NCBI GenBank assembly: GCA_014896255.1
Contig: JADBKT010000014.1
Location: 1-64,000, forward strand
Source of the DNA: Hydrogenibacillus sp.
Lineage (GTDB): Bacteria > Bacillota > Bacilli > Thermicanales > DSM-22653
Direction of reading: 5' to 3'
Length of the DNA stretch: 64,000 nt
This document shows, one piece after another, positions 42,377 through 53,473 of the stretch. The first letter of the stretch is position 1; every line of letters starts with the position of its first letter. The notes under the pieces are model-generated. The model was not told where the DNA came from. It did no database searches and saw nothing but the letters and a program-made list of their open reading frames with translations. A program made the position numbers and the translations under genes.

Positions 42377-43165
42377 CTATTCGCCGCTCGTCTTGACGTG
42401 CCGTTGCATCTGTCTGAGCGCCGCCTTCTCCAGCCGCGACACCTGCGCTTGAGAGATACCGATCTCTTCCGCCACTTCCATCTGCGTCTTGCCTTCAAAA
42501 AAACGTTTGGAGACGATCAGCCTCTCCCGTGCGCCGAGATCCGCGAGCGCTTGTCGGATGGCCACCTCATCCGTCCAAAGGCCTTCCCGCGCCCGCTCGT
42601 CTTTGACTTGATCCAGGACATAGATCGGATCGCCGCCGTCTTGATAGATCGGCTCAAACAGCGATACCGGTTCTTGGATCGCCTCCAGCGCAAAGACGAC
42701 CTCTTCCCACGATACGCCGAGCACCGCGCTGATCTCATCGATCGAGGGCTCTTGGCCGAATTGTGCGGCGAGCTGATCGCGAACGCCGAGCGCCTTGTAC
42801 GCGATGTCGCGAAGGCTCCGAGAGACGCGGATCGGGTTGTTGTCGCGCAGATAGCGGCGAATCTCGCCGACGATCATGGGCACGGCATATGTCGAAAACC
42901 GAACGTTCATGCTGAGGTCGAAATGATCGATCGCTTTCATCAGGCCGATACAACCGACTTGAAACAAATCATCGGCGTTTTCGCCGCGGTTGTTGAAGCG
43001 TTGGATGACCGACAGCACCAGCCGGAGGTTACCGTGGATGAGCCGCTCGCGCGCCGATGGATCGCCGTTTTGCATCGCTTCGAACAGCGCGCGCATTTCC
43101 TTGTTGGACAAGACCGGCAGCGTCGACGTGTCCACGCCGGTGATTTCCACCTTGTTGCGCGTCAC
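42377..43165 (-). CDS. sigG: RNA polymerase sporulation sigma factor SigG
   Basis: VTRNKVEITGVDTSTLPVLSNKEMRALFEAMQNGDPSARERLIHGNLRLVLSVIQRFNNRGENADDLFQVGCIGLMKAIDHFDLS. Confidence 0.95.
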   Translation of the reverse strand: MTRNKVEITGVDTSTLPVLSNKEMRALFEAMQNGDPSARERLIHGNLRLVLSVIQRFNNRGENADDLFQVGCIGLMKAIDHFDLSMNVRFSTYAVPMIVGEIRRYLRDNNPIRVSRSLRDIAYKALGVRDQLAAQFGQEPSIDEISAVLGVSWEEVVFALEAIQEPVSLFEPIYQDGGDPIYVLDQVKDERAREGLWTDEVAIRQALADLGARERLIVSKRFFEGKTQMEVAEEIGISQAQVSRLEKAALRQMQRHVKTSGE

Positions 43166-43281
43166 CTGATGTCCCTCCCAAGCGCGGCCGTCCGGCCGTC
43201 GCCGGCTGCTGCCTAAAGTATCCCCTGCGAAAAAGAAATCATACGCCCCGGGGATTCGGAGGGAAACCGGGTCAAGCGCGC

Positions 43282-44025
43282 TTATGCCCATTCGTCGATT
43301 TCTTGTTGCAACCGCTTGATGATCCGTTTTTCCAGGCGCGAAATGTACGATTGGGAAATGCCGAGCAGATCGGCCACTTCTTTTTGCGTCATCTCTTCGC
43401 CGCCGGCAAGCCCAAAACGCAAGGTCATGATCGTCCGCTCCCGCTCGTCGAGTTTCTCCAACGCCGCTTTAAGGAGCTCCCGCTCGACCGACGCTTCGAT
43501 GTCCCGCTCCACTTCGTCCCCGTCCGTCCCGAGGATGTCGGAGACAATGAGCTCGTTCCCGTCGCCGTCGACGTTGAGCGGTTCGTCGAGCGACACTTCG
43601 GAGCGCACCTTGTGGTTACGGCGAAGGAACATGAGGATTTCATTCTCGATGCAGCGCGAAGCGTAGGTGGCCAGCTTGATCTTCTTGTCCGGATCAAACG
43701 TGTTCACCGCTTTGATCAGTCCGATCGAGCCGATGCCGATCAAATCTTCGAGGTATACGCCGCTATGGTCGAATTTACGTGCAATATAGACGACGAGTCG
43801 GAGATTCCGTTCGACGAGAACCGAGCGGGCGGCCGTATCTCCGTCTTTCAACCGTTCGATGAGGTATGATTCTTCATCCCTCGAAAGCGGCGGGGGCAGC
43901 GTCTCTTGACCGCTCAAATAATGGATCGGCGTGCGGGGGATGAGTCCGATTCGCATGAGCAGGCGATGCCGCCAGAGTTTAAATGCCCATCGCCAGCGAA
44001 CAGCGCGCGTCCGAAACGCGATCAT
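43282..44025 (-). CDS. sigE: RNA polymerase sporulation sigma factor SigE
   Basis: [14 protein letters not shown]-like pro-region ([19 protein letters not shown]), [59 protein letters not shown]. Confidence 0.95.
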   Translation of the reverse strand: MIAFRTRAVRWRWAFKLWRHRLLMRIGLIPRTPIHYLSGQETLPPPLSRDEESYLIERLKDGDTAARSVLVERNLRLVVYIARKFDHSGVYLEDLIGIGSIGLIKAVNTFDPDKKIKLATYASRCIENEILMFLRRNHKVRSEVSLDEPLNVDGDGNELIVSDILGTDGDEVERDIEASVERELLKAALEKLDERERTIMTLRFGLAGGEEMTQKEVADLLGISQSYISRLEKRIIKRLQQEIDEWA

Positions 44026-45026
44026 GACGCATGTTCCCTCCCTTTTCCGCATCGGACGAATTCGGTTCCGCATACTGCGTCTCAATATCGAAGGGCAAAG
44101 AGAAGCGCACGGCAGGGCGCATCCAAGCCGGATGCACCAAGGCGTCGTAGGCGCCGTCCGGAGAAAGGGCGTCCGGGACGAGGGCCATGAGCGGACTTTG
44201 GACGTACCACGCGCGCGCCTGTCCGCGGATCACCGCCCCGTCCAACCGCACGGCGATGAGCGTCCCGCGCGACGTGCCGATCGCCTGATAGGGAATGATT
44301 CTCACCCGCTTGCGCCACCCTTCCGGAATCCGCGCCAGCGCGTCCATCGTCGCCCGAGACGATCCCCGGCCGACCACGTGCGTCGCGGCGATCGCCGCAA
44401 GCACATCTTCGGGCAAAAGCCCGTAAAGCGCCTTGATCTCGGCGACGCCGACCGGTTCCCGAAGCAGCGGTTCGACGAGGGCGTTCCCGGTGTCGACGAG
44501 CGCCCGAAGCGCGCGCGTGCGGTCGTCGACGAAGAGCTCGAGCTTGACCCGTGCCCCCGGAACGGTGATCGAAAGCGGCTGAAAATGAACGATCGACAAG
44601 ACCAAAGCCACGGCATAACCGACGCCGAGCGCCGGAAATCCTGAAAGCGGCATCACCAGCGCGCGATCGACGACATCGTCCGGTCCGAGCGGCGCGATCA
44701 CGCCCTCGATGAGCATCGTCGCCCCTCCCATCACCGCATATGCGCCGATGAGCGCCGCGAGACCGGAAAAGAAGGCATATACCGTGCGCGGGGCAAAGGC
44801 CAAATACACGGCGATGAGCATGAGCAGTCCTTTCGACGAAAGGGCGATCCAAAACGGCACCGGAACGACGAACAGTCCGACCGAAGTGCTCATGAGAACG
44901 GCGGAGGCCATGAGGCGAACGATCCACACCCGGCGTCTCAAGGCATACGCCGCGAGCCAAAGGGCGAGACCGTCGCTCAGGAGGTCCGTCAGCCACAACA
45001 GATCGAGATAGACGACGACCGCCCAT
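43979..45026 (-). CDS. spoIIGA: Sigma-E processing peptidase SpoIIGA, with apparent 1-nt start-frame offset
   Basis: [30 protein letters not shown]..; [32 protein letters not shown] (aspartyl-protease-like). Between ftsZ and sigE. Confidence 0.85.
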
Positions 45027-45130
45027 TCCCCCTTTCGCCCAAGACCGGTCTGTCCCGGACCAAAGTATAGCGCCTCGTGGGCGAATAACCTGTCGAAACG
45101 TCGGGCATCGATCGGAAGTCGCAAGACAAC

Positions 45131-45157
45131 ACAAAAACGCCCCGAAAAGGGGCGCTT
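45131..45157 (-). terminator. Rho-independent terminator after ftsZ
   Basis: Minus strand CGCCCC-TTTTC-GGGGCG-TTTTTG. Confidence 0.85.
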
Positions 45158-45185
45158 CAAGCGATGGGGCCCATCTGCGGGCGCG

Positions 45186-46289
45186 TCACCCGCGCGGGCG
45201 GTTGCGGTTGCGCAGAAAGGTCGGAATGTCGAAGTCGTCCAGTTTGATCTTATCGCGCTCGCGCGCCGCGGACGCCTCACGCTCGGCTTCGAACACCGGC
45301 GGCCGCTTGGACGCGCCCGTGCGCCGCGTCCCCTCGTGCTCATCAAAGCCGGTAGCGATCACGGTGACTTGGATCTCATCTTTGAATTTTTCATTGATGA
45401 CCGCTCCGAAGATGAGATTCACGTCCGGATCCGAAGCGCTGTGGACGATTTCCGCCGCCTCGTGCACTTCATACAGCGTGAGGTTCGTCCCGCCGGTGAT
45501 GTTCATGAGCACCCCGCGGGCGCCCTCGATCGACGTCTCCAGAAGCGGGCTCATGATCGCCTTCTTCGCCGCCTCCTGCGCGCGGTTTTCTCCGGAAGCG
45601 ACGCCGATGCCCATCAGCGCCGAGCCTTTTTCCGTCATGATCGTCTTCACGTCGGCGAAATCGAGATTGATGAGCCCCGGGACGGCGATGAGGTCGGAGA
45701 TGCCCTGGACGCCTTGGCGGAGCACATTGTCCGCTTCCTTAAACGCCTCCAGCATCGGCGTGTTCTTGTCGACGATCTCCAGCAGCCGGTCGTTGGGGAT
45801 GACGATCAGCGTGTCCACCTTTTCCTTGAGGTTGGCGATACCCATCTCGGCCTGCAGGGCTCGCTTCTTGCCCTCGAACTTAAACGGTCGCGTCACCACG
45901 CCGACCGTGAGCGCGCCGAGCTGCTTGGCGATCTCGGCGATCACCGGCGCCGCGCCGGTTCCGGTGCCGCCGCCCATCCCGGCGGTGACGAATACCATAT
46001 CCGCGCCGCGGATCAAATTCTCGATCGCCTCGCGCGACTCTTCGGCCGCCTTCTTGCCGATCTCCGGATTCGCCCCGGCACCGAGGCCGCGGGTCAGTTT
46101 CTCGCCGATCTGCAATTTCATTTTCGCCTTGGACTGCATGAGCGCCTGCGCATCGGTGTTCACGGCGACGAATTCGACGCCCAGCACGCCCGAGTCGATC
46201 ATCCGATTGACGGCATTGTTGCCCCCGCCGCCGACGCCGACCACCTTGATCTGTGCTAACGCCATTTCTTCCATATCGAACTCGAGCAT
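45186..46289 (-). CDS. ftsZ: Cell division protein FtsZ
   Basis: [56 protein letters not shown]-terminal [13 protein letters not shown]. Confidence 0.98.
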   Translation of the reverse strand: MLEFDMEEMALAQIKVVGVGGGGNNAVNRMIDSGVLGVEFVAVNTDAQALMQSKAKMKLQIGEKLTRGLGAGANPEIGKKAAEESREAIENLIRGADMVFVTAGMGGGTGTGAAPVIAEIAKQLGALTVGVVTRPFKFEGKKRALQAEMGIANLKEKVDTLIVIPNDRLLEIVDKNTPMLEAFKEADNVLRQGVQGISDLIAVPGLINLDFADVKTIMTEKGSALMGIGVASGENRAQEAAKKAIMSPLLETSIEGARGVLMNITGGTNLTLYEVHEAAEIVHSASDPDVNLIFGAVINEKFKDEIQVTVIATGFDEHEGTRRTGASKRPPVFEAEREASAARERDKIKLDDFDIPTFLRNRNRPRG

Positions 46290-46342
46290 GGCCGTTCCTC
46301 CTTAACGTATTCACACGTTTGATCCTGTAGACGCTCGGGACG

Positions 46343-47623
46343 TCATATAAACTCGCTCAACCAATTTTTTACTTTGGCCAACAAACCGCCGTCGGCATCC
46401 TCGCGGCGCATCGCCGCGCTCCGCTTGCTCCCCCGGGCGGCCGTTTTGACGCCGTCCGGCAGCCGGAACGCGTTGAAGCGCACCGCATATTCGATCATGC
46501 CGACCGCAGCGGCGAACGACGGATCGCGGACGCCGAGCTGGTCGGGATAAACGAGGCGGCTTTGCTCGTGGACAATCGAGCGGGCGAGCGGCAAAAAGCC
46601 GGGTATCGCGCTCGTGCCGCCGCTCCAGGCGATCCCCGCCGGCAGTCCCAGCTGACCCCGATCCGCCAAGGCATCGCGAATGAGCGTCAGCATCTCCACG
46701 AGGCGCGGTTCGATGATCTCGGCGAGTTCCACCTGCGAAAGCGCAAGCGGCGTCCCGCGGCCGACCTGCGGAACCTTGAACACGACGCTCTCCGCCGCAT
46801 CGCCGACGGTACTCGTCCCGTGCTTCAATTTCAGCTCTTCGGCGACCTCCAGAGACGTCCCCAGTCCGTGGGCGATGTCGTGCGTGACGTACGCGCCGCC
46901 GAAGGGCAAGACGAACAGATCGCGGAGCACGTCCTCCTGCCAGACGGCGACCGTCGTCGTCTGCGCGCCCATGTCGATCGCCACCGTCCCCGCCGCGCGC
47001 TCGTCGCCCTCGAGGAGCGCCCAGCCGGCGCCGTAAGCCGGCAGGACGAGGGCGTACGGTTCGACGTCGGCCCGCTCGAGCGTCCTAAGCACGTTATGTA
47101 TCGCCGTCCGCGAGGCGCTCACCAAGCTGCCGGTCATCTCCAGGCGCATCCCCAGCATGCCGCGCGGATCGCGCACACCGCTCAAACTGTCGACGGCAAA
47201 CGCGGACGGTACGACGTCGATGATCACCCGATCCGGCGGTAAGTTCACGATCTTCGCCGCTTCGATCACGCGATCGACATCGTCCTGGCGGATCTCCCGA
47301 TCGTCGTGGCCGACGGCGACGACGCCCTTCGTTTCCATCAGCGCGACGCTCTCTCCGCCCACGCCGACAAACGCCCCATGAATCGGGCGGTCGATCATCC
47401 GCTCCGCCTGTTCCACCACCGTGCGGATCTGCGCCCCTGCGGCCTCGATGTCGACGACCGCGCCCTTTTTGACGCCCTGGGAAGGCGCCGAGCCGACGCC
47501 GACGACGTGATAGGCGCCGCCCGTCCACTCGGCGACGACGAGACGAATTTTATATGAACCCAGATCCAATGCGGCAAGATATTGCGGTTCTCCCATGTGT
47601 GGCACCTCCGATTGTGGATTCAT
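46343..47623 (-). CDS. ftsA: Cell division protein FtsA
   Basis: AALDLGSYKIRLVVAE, VAIDMGAQTTTVAVW, WSGGTSAIPGFLPLAR. Confidence 0.95.
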   Translation of the reverse strand: MNPQSEVPHMGEPQYLAALDLGSYKIRLVVAEWTGGAYHVVGVGSAPSQGVKKGAVVDIEAAGAQIRTVVEQAERMIDRPIHGAFVGVGGESVALMETKGVVAVGHDDREIRQDDVDRVIEAAKIVNLPPDRVIIDVVPSAFAVDSLSGVRDPRGMLGMRLEMTGSLVSASRTAIHNVLRTLERADVEPYALVLPAYGAGWALLEGDERAAGTVAIDMGAQTTTVAVWQEDVLRDLFVLPFGGAYVTHDIAHGLGTSLEVAEELKLKHGTSTVGDAAESVVFKVPQVGRGTPLALSQVELAEIIEPRLVEMLTLIRDALADRGQLGLPAGIAWSGGTSAIPGFLPLARSIVHEQSRLVYPDQLGVRDPSFAAAVGMIEYAVRFNAFRLPDGVKTAARGSKRSAAMRREDADGGLLAKVKNWLSEFI

Positions 47624-48324
47624 TCGACACGGGAGGGCGGTTTTCCTTTTTCATCCGCGTCTTGGCCTTCACCATTTTTTGTCAGTCGCTCATAAGAGAC
47701 GAAATACGATCCTTCCCCCAGCAGATAGAGCCGACCGCGAGCATCGTCCGGCACGGCGGCGAGCAGTTCCGGCACATGCGGCATCAGGCGCTCGAAATCC
47801 TCCGGCGCCACGACGACCTCATCGCCGTTTTGCAAAAACACATGGAGGCGATCTTTCTCCGTATCGAAGGTAATCTCTGAAAGTTCTTCATATACGGATG
47901 CCGGGAAACCGCCGAGCGAGCGCGCGAGCGCTTCCGCCGTCCGTTCGTCGATCGAGCCGCCGAACCAGACGACGTCCGTCGGCACTTTCCCGCGCCGCGA
48001 AAAAACCCCCGTCTCCAACCACAATCCCCCATCTGCGCTCATGGCCACCGGGCGCGCCTCGCGCACCTCAAGCAGAAGGCGGTTCGGGAAACGGTAGTGA
48101 ACGCGCGCCTCGACAAATTCGCCGGAGTCCAAGAGCCGCCCGCGCACCGCCTGAGGCCGGATGAAGATCGCATCCCCGGGGTGAACGCCGGCGATATCTT
48201 CGACGGTCTCCGGCTGAAGCCGCACCGCGCCTTGTACGTCCACCGTCTGAAAACGGCTGTAGGGCGACCGCAAGAACGCCAGCACGACGAGCAGTACAAA
48301 AAAAAGAAGGGCGAGGCGGCGCAT
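47620..48324 (-). CDS. Cell division protein FtsQ/DivIB
   Basis: TM N-terminus, POTRA-like FQTVDVQGAVRLQPETVEDIAGVHPGDAIFIR; next to ftsA. Confidence 0.9.
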   Translation of the reverse strand: MRRLALLFFVLLVVLAFLRSPYSRFQTVDVQGAVRLQPETVEDIAGVHPGDAIFIRPQAVRGRLLDSGEFVEARVHYRFPNRLLLEVREARPVAMSADGGLWLETGVFSRRGKVPTDVVWFGGSIDERTAEALARSLGGFPASVYEELSEITFDTEKDRLHVFLQNGDEVVVAPEDFERLMPHVPELLAAVPDDARGRLYLLGEGSYFVSYERLTKNGEGQDADEKGKPPSRVE

Positions 48325-48419
48325 CGGACAAACCTCCTATGTTCATTATCAGTTTACGCGTTTTTTACGTGAAGCTCAATAGGATATGCGGATCACCCCC
48401 CGGAGATGAATATAGTAAA

Positions 48420-48440
48420 AAGGTCCCAATACGGGACCTT
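48420..48440 (-). terminator. Rho-independent terminator downstream of murA
   Basis: Minus strand AAGGTCCC-GTATT-GGGACCTTTTTAC. Confidence 0.85.
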
Positions 48441-48453
48441 GGTCGTGATGTCA

Positions 48454-49731
48454 TTACTGGGCCAAGAGCGTCTTCATCGGCACGCGTTCGATGCGCGCGC
48501 CGAGGCCGCAAAGCGCCGTTTCCAAGTCGCTGTACCCCCGGTCGACGTGATGGGCGCCATCGACGATCGTCATCCCCTCTGCGGCCAATCCCGCCATCAC
48601 GAGCGACGCGCCGGCACGCAGGTCCGTCGCCTTGACGCGCGCGCCGACGAGGCGCGCCGGTCCGCGGATGACGACGGTGTGATAATCGACGACGATGTTC
48701 GCGCCCATCTTCACCAATTCCGGAATGTGTCTGAAGCGCCCGTCGAAGACCGTCTCCATGACCACGCTCGTGCCCTCCGCCATCGTCAGGTAAGCGACGA
48801 GCTGCGGCTGCATGTCGGTCGGAAAACCGGGATGCGGCGACGTCGACAATTTGTGCACCGCACGGTACGGACGCACGCCTTTAACGTGCAGGCGGTCGGC
48901 GTAAACGTCGATCCGGGCGCCGGTTTTGTGAACAACGTCGATCACCGCTTCGAGGTGCTCCGGAATCACGTTTTCGATCCATACGTCCCCCTCGGTCATC
49001 GCCGCTGCCGCCAAATACGTTCCGGCGACGATACGGTCGGGGATGATTCGATAACGCTCTACGGGATGAAGCGCGCCCACCCCCTCGATGACGATGGCGT
49101 GCGTTCCGGCGCCGCGCACGCGGGCCCCCATGGCGTTTAAGAATCGTTCCAAGTCCTGGATCTCCGGCTCCCGCGCCGCGTTCACGATGCGCGTCGTGCC
49201 TTCGGCCAAAACGGCGGCCATCATGATGTTCTCCGTCGCCCCGACGCTCGGGTAGTCGAGGACGATCGTCGATCCTTTGAGTTTCGGCGCACGACAGAGG
49301 ATCGTTCCGCCGTATTCGTGAATGTTGACATTGAGTTTTTGCAGTCCCTCGATGTGCAGATCGATCGGCCGCGATCCGATGGCGCAGCCGCCGGGATACC
49401 CGAGGACCGCTTCACCGGTTCGCGCGACGAGCGGGCCCATCAAGAAAATCGAGGAGCGCATCTGGCTCATGAGCAGTTCCGGGACGACATTGGACGAAAG
49501 CGTCGATGTATCGATGAAAAGCCGCTCGCCTTGGCGCCGAACCTGCACGCCCAGCGCGGCCAAGATGTCGATCATCGTCCGAATGTCCAGAAGATCGGGG
49601 ACGTTTTCCAACACATACGTTCCACCGGTCAGGAGGGTGGCGGCCATGATCGGCAGGGCCGCATTCTTGGCCCCGTGCACCCCGACGGCGCCGGACAGGC
49701 GGGCGCCGCCTTCGATGACGAACGACTCCAA
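48454..49731 (-). CDS. murA: UDP-N-acetylglucosamine 1-carboxyvinyltransferase
   Basis: LSGAVGVHGAKNAALPIMAATLLTGGTYVLENVPDLLDI, PGGCAIGSRPIDLHIEGLQKL. Confidence 0.95.
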   Translation of the reverse strand: MESFVIEGGARLSGAVGVHGAKNAALPIMAATLLTGGTYVLENVPDLLDIRTMIDILAALGVQVRRQGERLFIDTSTLSSNVVPELLMSQMRSSIFLMGPLVARTGEAVLGYPGGCAIGSRPIDLHIEGLQKLNVNIHEYGGTILCRAPKLKGSTIVLDYPSVGATENIMMAAVLAEGTTRIVNAAREPEIQDLERFLNAMGARVRGAGTHAIVIEGVGALHPVERYRIIPDRIVAGTYLAAAAMTEGDVWIENVIPEHLEAVIDVVHKTGARIDVYADRLHVKGVRPYRAVHKLSTSPHPGFPTDMQPQLVAYLTMAEGTSVVMETVFDGRFRHIPELVKMGANIVVDYHTVVIRGPARLVGARVKATDLRAGASLVMAGLAAEGMTIVDGAHHVDRGYSDLETALCGLGARIERVPMKTLLAQ

Positions 49732-49746
49732 CCGGGCGCACCTCCG

Positions 49747-50652
49747 CTACCCCTCGCCCACCACCCGCACTTCTGTCTCTAGCGCGTACCCAAAGCGCTC
49801 GCGCACACAACGCCGGATCTCTTCGATCAAACGAAGGACGTCCTGGGCGCGCGCGTCGCCGGTATTGACGATGAAATTGGCGTGCATCGGGGAGACTTGT
49901 GCTCCGCCGATACGCGCCCCTTTGAGCCCACAAGCCTCGATCAACCGCGCCGCAAAGTCCCCCGGAGGGTTGCGGAACACGCTTCCGGCACAGCGTTCCT
50001 TAAGCGGCTGCGTGCGCAGGCGATACGCCTTGAGCCCCATCATCCGCTCCCGGATCCGCTCCGGATCCCCTTCCGTCAGGCGAAAAAACGCCCGCGTGAC
50101 GATCCCCGGCCGCGCCTGAAGCACGCTGGTGCGATACGCAAAATCGAGCTCCGAGGCTGAAAGACGCTCCGTCCGGCCGTCCGCCCAGACGATCTCCGCC
50201 GACTCCAGAACCGCTTGGATACTTTTGCCGTGCGCGCCGGCATTCATGAACACGGCTCCGCCGATGGAGCCGGGAATCCCGCCGGCGAACTCCAGTCCGG
50301 AAAGACCGATGCGGGCCGTCTCCGCGGCCAAGCGTACGAGCGAATACGCCGCGCCGACTTCGACCGACCGACCGTTGACCGTTTTGTGTTGAAACGCTTC
50401 TCCAAGCCGAATGACAACCCCGCGGAGGCCGCCATCGCGGACGAGCAGATTGGACCCTTTGCCGAGGACAAACCACGGCACGCCGGCCGAGAAGAGAAAC
50501 TGCATCAGTCGCACGAGCGACGGCATATCGCGAGGAACGACAAGCACATCGGCCGGTCCTCCGATCTCCCACGTCGTTAGCGACTTCATCGACGCATCGC
50601 GCTCAACCCGACCGACGTCCAGCTCGATGAGGCGCCTCATCCAATCGCGCAT
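49747..50652 (-). CDS. murB: UDP-N-acetylmuramate dehydrogenase
   Basis: SLTTWEIGGPADVLVVP, WFVLGKGSNLLVRDGGLRGVVIRLG, GIPGSIGGAVFMNAGAHG, GSVFRNPPGDFAARLIEACGLKG. Confidence 0.95.
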   Translation of the reverse strand: MRDWMRRLIELDVGRVERDASMKSLTTWEIGGPADVLVVPRDMPSLVRLMQFLFSAGVPWFVLGKGSNLLVRDGGLRGVVIRLGEAFQHKTVNGRSVEVGAAYSLVRLAAETARIGLSGLEFAGGIPGSIGGAVFMNAGAHGKSIQAVLESAEIVWADGRTERLSASELDFAYRTSVLQARPGIVTRAFFRLTEGDPERIRERMMGLKAYRLRTQPLKERCAGSVFRNPPGDFAARLIEACGLKGARIGGAQVSPMHANFIVNTGDARAQDVLRLIEEIRRCVRERFGYALETEVRVVGEG

Positions 50653-50777
50653 GGCGGTCTTCCTCCCTCAGGGTCACTGTACCATATGCGATGCGCGCCC
50701 AGACGGTGACAAACGCCCATCCACGCCTGCGGCACGTCCCATAGCCTTGCTGCCGAGCGCCGCGAAGATCCCCCACC

Positions 50778-51905
50778 TTACACCGGGAGTCTGCAGCGCA
50801 AAATATTGTGCACGACGCCGAGGCCGGCGAGCACGATCACCAGTGAAGAGCCGCCGGCCGACAAGAGCGGCAGGGTGATGCCCGTCACCGGAAGCAGCCC
50901 CGTGACCACACCGATGTTGATCAATACTTGTACGGCGACCATCGCCGTGATGCCGACGGCGACGTACGCGCCGAAGGCATCCGGAGCGTACAACGCGGCG
51001 ACCGTTCCCCGCCAGACGACCACGCCGAACAAAACCACGACCGTCACCGCGCCGATGAAACCGAGTTCCTCCGCGGCGATGGAAAAAATAAAGTCGTTGT
51101 AAGGCTCCGGCAAGTACGCGTACTTCTGACGACTCATACCGAGTCCCAGGCCCAAAAGCCCGCCGGGACCGATGGCCAAGAGCGACTGGATCGTCTGATA
51201 TCCCGAGCCGAGCGGATCTTGCCACGGATCCAGATAGGCGGCGATACGCGCGATGCGGTACGGCGCGGCGATGATGAGCGCGGCAAACCCGGCGGCGCCG
51301 GCGGCGGCGAACAGCGAAAGGTGCCAAAGACGCACGCCGGCGACGAACATCATGATCACCGCCGAAGCCAAAAGCACCGTTCCCGTCCCGAGATCCGGCT
51401 GCAGCATGATCAAGGCAAAAAAGACGGCGGCCGTCAAAAGCGGCGGCAAAAACCCCCGCCAAAACGACGTGATCCGATGTCCGTTCCGTTCCAGCCAAAA
51501 GGCCAAAAAGACGATCAGTGCCAGCTTGGCGAATTCTGAGGGCTGCAGGGAAAAGGCGCCGATGCCGATCCAGCTGCGGGCTCCGCCGCGCACGACCCCG
51601 ATACCGGGGACGAGCACGAGCATGAGCAGCGCCAGAGCGAGGAACAACAACGTGCGCGCATGCTCACGGTACCGTCCGTAATCGACGTTCGCCGCGGTAA
51701 AGAAGGCGATGAGTCCGATCACCGCGAACAGCGCCTGGCGTTTCGCATAATAGAACGGATCGCCGAACTCGTGGGCGGCGATCGCCGCACTCGAACTGTA
51801 CACCATCACCACTCCGATGAGGATGAGCCCCAACACAGCAACGGTGAGAGAGGCGTCAACGCCTCGTCCCGAAATTCGCCGAACCGGTCGCGTGCTCGCC
51901 GCCAT
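50778..51905 (-). CDS. spoVE: FtsW/RodA/SpoVE family glycosyltransferase
   Basis: GGARSWIGIGAFSLQPSEFAKLALIVFLAFWL, LLAIGPGGLLGLGLGMSRQKYAYLPEPYNDFIFSIAAEELGFIG. ATG 51905. Confidence 0.92.
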   Translation of the reverse strand: MAASTRPVRRISGRGVDASLTVAVLGLILIGVVMVYSSSAAIAAHEFGDPFYYAKRQALFAVIGLIAFFTAANVDYGRYREHARTLLFLALALLMLVLVPGIGVVRGGARSWIGIGAFSLQPSEFAKLALIVFLAFWLERNGHRITSFWRGFLPPLLTAAVFFALIMLQPDLGTGTVLLASAVIMMFVAGVRLWHLSLFAAAGAAGFAALIIAAPYRIARIAAYLDPWQDPLGSGYQTIQSLLAIGPGGLLGLGLGMSRQKYAYLPEPYNDFIFSIAAEELGFIGAVTVVVLFGVVVWRGTVAALYAPDAFGAYVAVGITAMVAVQVLINIGVVTGLLPVTGITLPLLSAGGSSLVIVLAGLGVVHNILRCRLPV

Positions 51906-53412
51906 CGCCGTCCTCCTTTCCGCCGAGTCCCCAAACGGCGTCCTTGAACCGGCGTCCGCGCACCTCGAACGAGGGAAACATGTCCCAGGACGCGCAACCC
52001 GGAGAGAATAAGACGACATCGCCGGGTCGGGCAGCGCGCCAGGCCGCCGAAACCGCTTCTTCCACCCCGCCGACCGCATCCACGGCCGAAAGCCCCGCCG
52101 CCTCCGCTTCCCGCTTAAGCCGCATCGCCGTCTCTCCGTAAACGATCATGCGCCGAACGCGTGTCCGCCAGAACGGCACGAGCGGCGCGAACGATTCTCC
52201 GCGCTCCAGCCCCCCGGCGATCAGCACGACCGGCGCGGAGAAAGCGGCGAGGGCCGACGCCGTGGCCTCCGGGTTCGTCGATTTGGCGTCGTTGTAGAAG
52301 CGGACGCCGGCGAGATCCCGGACGAATTCCAGCCGATGCTCGATCCCTCGAAAAGCCGACACCGCCCGCCGTACGGCGACGACCTGGGCACCGGCGGCAA
52401 GGGCACAAGCCGCCGCGGCCGCCGCGTTCTCCACGTTGTGCCGGCCCAAAACGGCCAGATCGGCGGACGAAAAGAGCACCGTCCGCGTTTCGCCGCGTAC
52501 CCAGACGACCGCAGCTTCGCGCGCCGCCGGCCCTTCTCCTCTGCGAAGGGGCACGGCGTAAACGCCGTCGGCGACCGGCGCCGCACCCGCGCGGCGATGC
52601 ATGCCCCCGTTTCCGCCGTACTCGCTTTCGTCCTCGACCCACCCGAATCTCCACCAAGAAGCGCCCGTCGAAGCCAACCGCTCGGCGAACACAGCTCCCA
52701 GGCCATGCGCCGGCAAGATCGCCCTTCCCTCCGGAGCGAGCCGAGCGAACAGCCGCCATTTGGACTCCACGTAGTCGTCCATCGTCTCGTGGTAATCCAG
52801 ATGATGCGGAAACAGGTTCGTAAGCACGGCGATGTCGGCGCGGAAGCGATCGACGCCCCGCAGTTGAAAGCTGGACAACTCCAGCACCGTCGTCGTATGC
52901 GGCGAAAGCGACTCGACGACGGCACTCAGCGGCTCGCCGATGTTCCCCGCCAACACAACGGACATTCCGCTTTCGCGGAGCATGTGGGCGACGAGCGTCG
53001 CCGTCGTCGTCTTGCCGTTCGACCCGGTGATCCCGATCATTCGGCCGCGGGCGACGTGATAGGCGACCTCGATCTCCGTCACCACCGGGATCCCTCGGGC
53101 GAAGGCCGCCTGCACATACGGATGGCGATAGGGAATGCCCGGATTTTTGACCACGAGTTCAATACGCCCGGCGAGCGGGCCCTTGCCCTCATCAAACACG
53201 TCGTCCGCCGGGGGCTCGCCGAGGATGACGCGCACCCCCGACGCCTCAAGCACCGGCAACCAAGGATGCGGTCCTGGCGCGCGCTCGCTGAGCGCCACCT
53301 CGGCATCGAGACGCCGAAGCAACCGGGCGACGGCCACTCCGCTCTTGCCCGCGCCGAGGACGAGCACTCTACGGCCACCATAGCGCGCCCGGGCCGAAGC
53401 CAGATCCCCCAT
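51856..53412 (-). CDS. murD: UDP-N-acetylmuramoyl-L-alanine--D-glutamate ligase
   Basis: VLVLGAGKSGVAVARLLRRLDAEVALSE, MIGITGSNGKTTTATLVAHML, LELSSFQL, NDAKSTNPEATASAL. Confidence 0.95.
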   Translation of the reverse strand: MGDLASARARYGGRRVLVLGAGKSGVAVARLLRRLDAEVALSERAPGPHPWLPVLEASGVRVILGEPPADDVFDEGKGPLAGRIELVVKNPGIPYRHPYVQAAFARGIPVVTEIEVAYHVARGRMIGITGSNGKTTTATLVAHMLRESGMSVVLAGNIGEPLSAVVESLSPHTTTVLELSSFQLRGVDRFRADIAVLTNLFPHHLDYHETMDDYVESKWRLFARLAPEGRAILPAHGLGAVFAERLASTGASWWRFGWVEDESEYGGNGGMHRRAGAAPVADGVYAVPLRRGEGPAAREAAVVWVRGETRTVLFSSADLAVLGRHNVENAAAAAACALAAGAQVVAVRRAVSAFRGIEHRLEFVRDLAGVRFYNDAKSTNPEATASALAAFSAPVVLIAGGLERGESFAPLVPFWRTRVRRMIVYGETAMRLKREAEAAGLSAVDAVGGVEEAVSAAWRAARPGDVVLFSPGCASWDMFPSFEVRGRRFKDAVWGLGGKEDGDGGEHATGSANFGTRR

Positions 53413-53473
53413 CGCGCCTTCCCTCCCCGCATCCTTCCTGATCACGATCTTCCGCCTGATCCTATTGCGCCCG

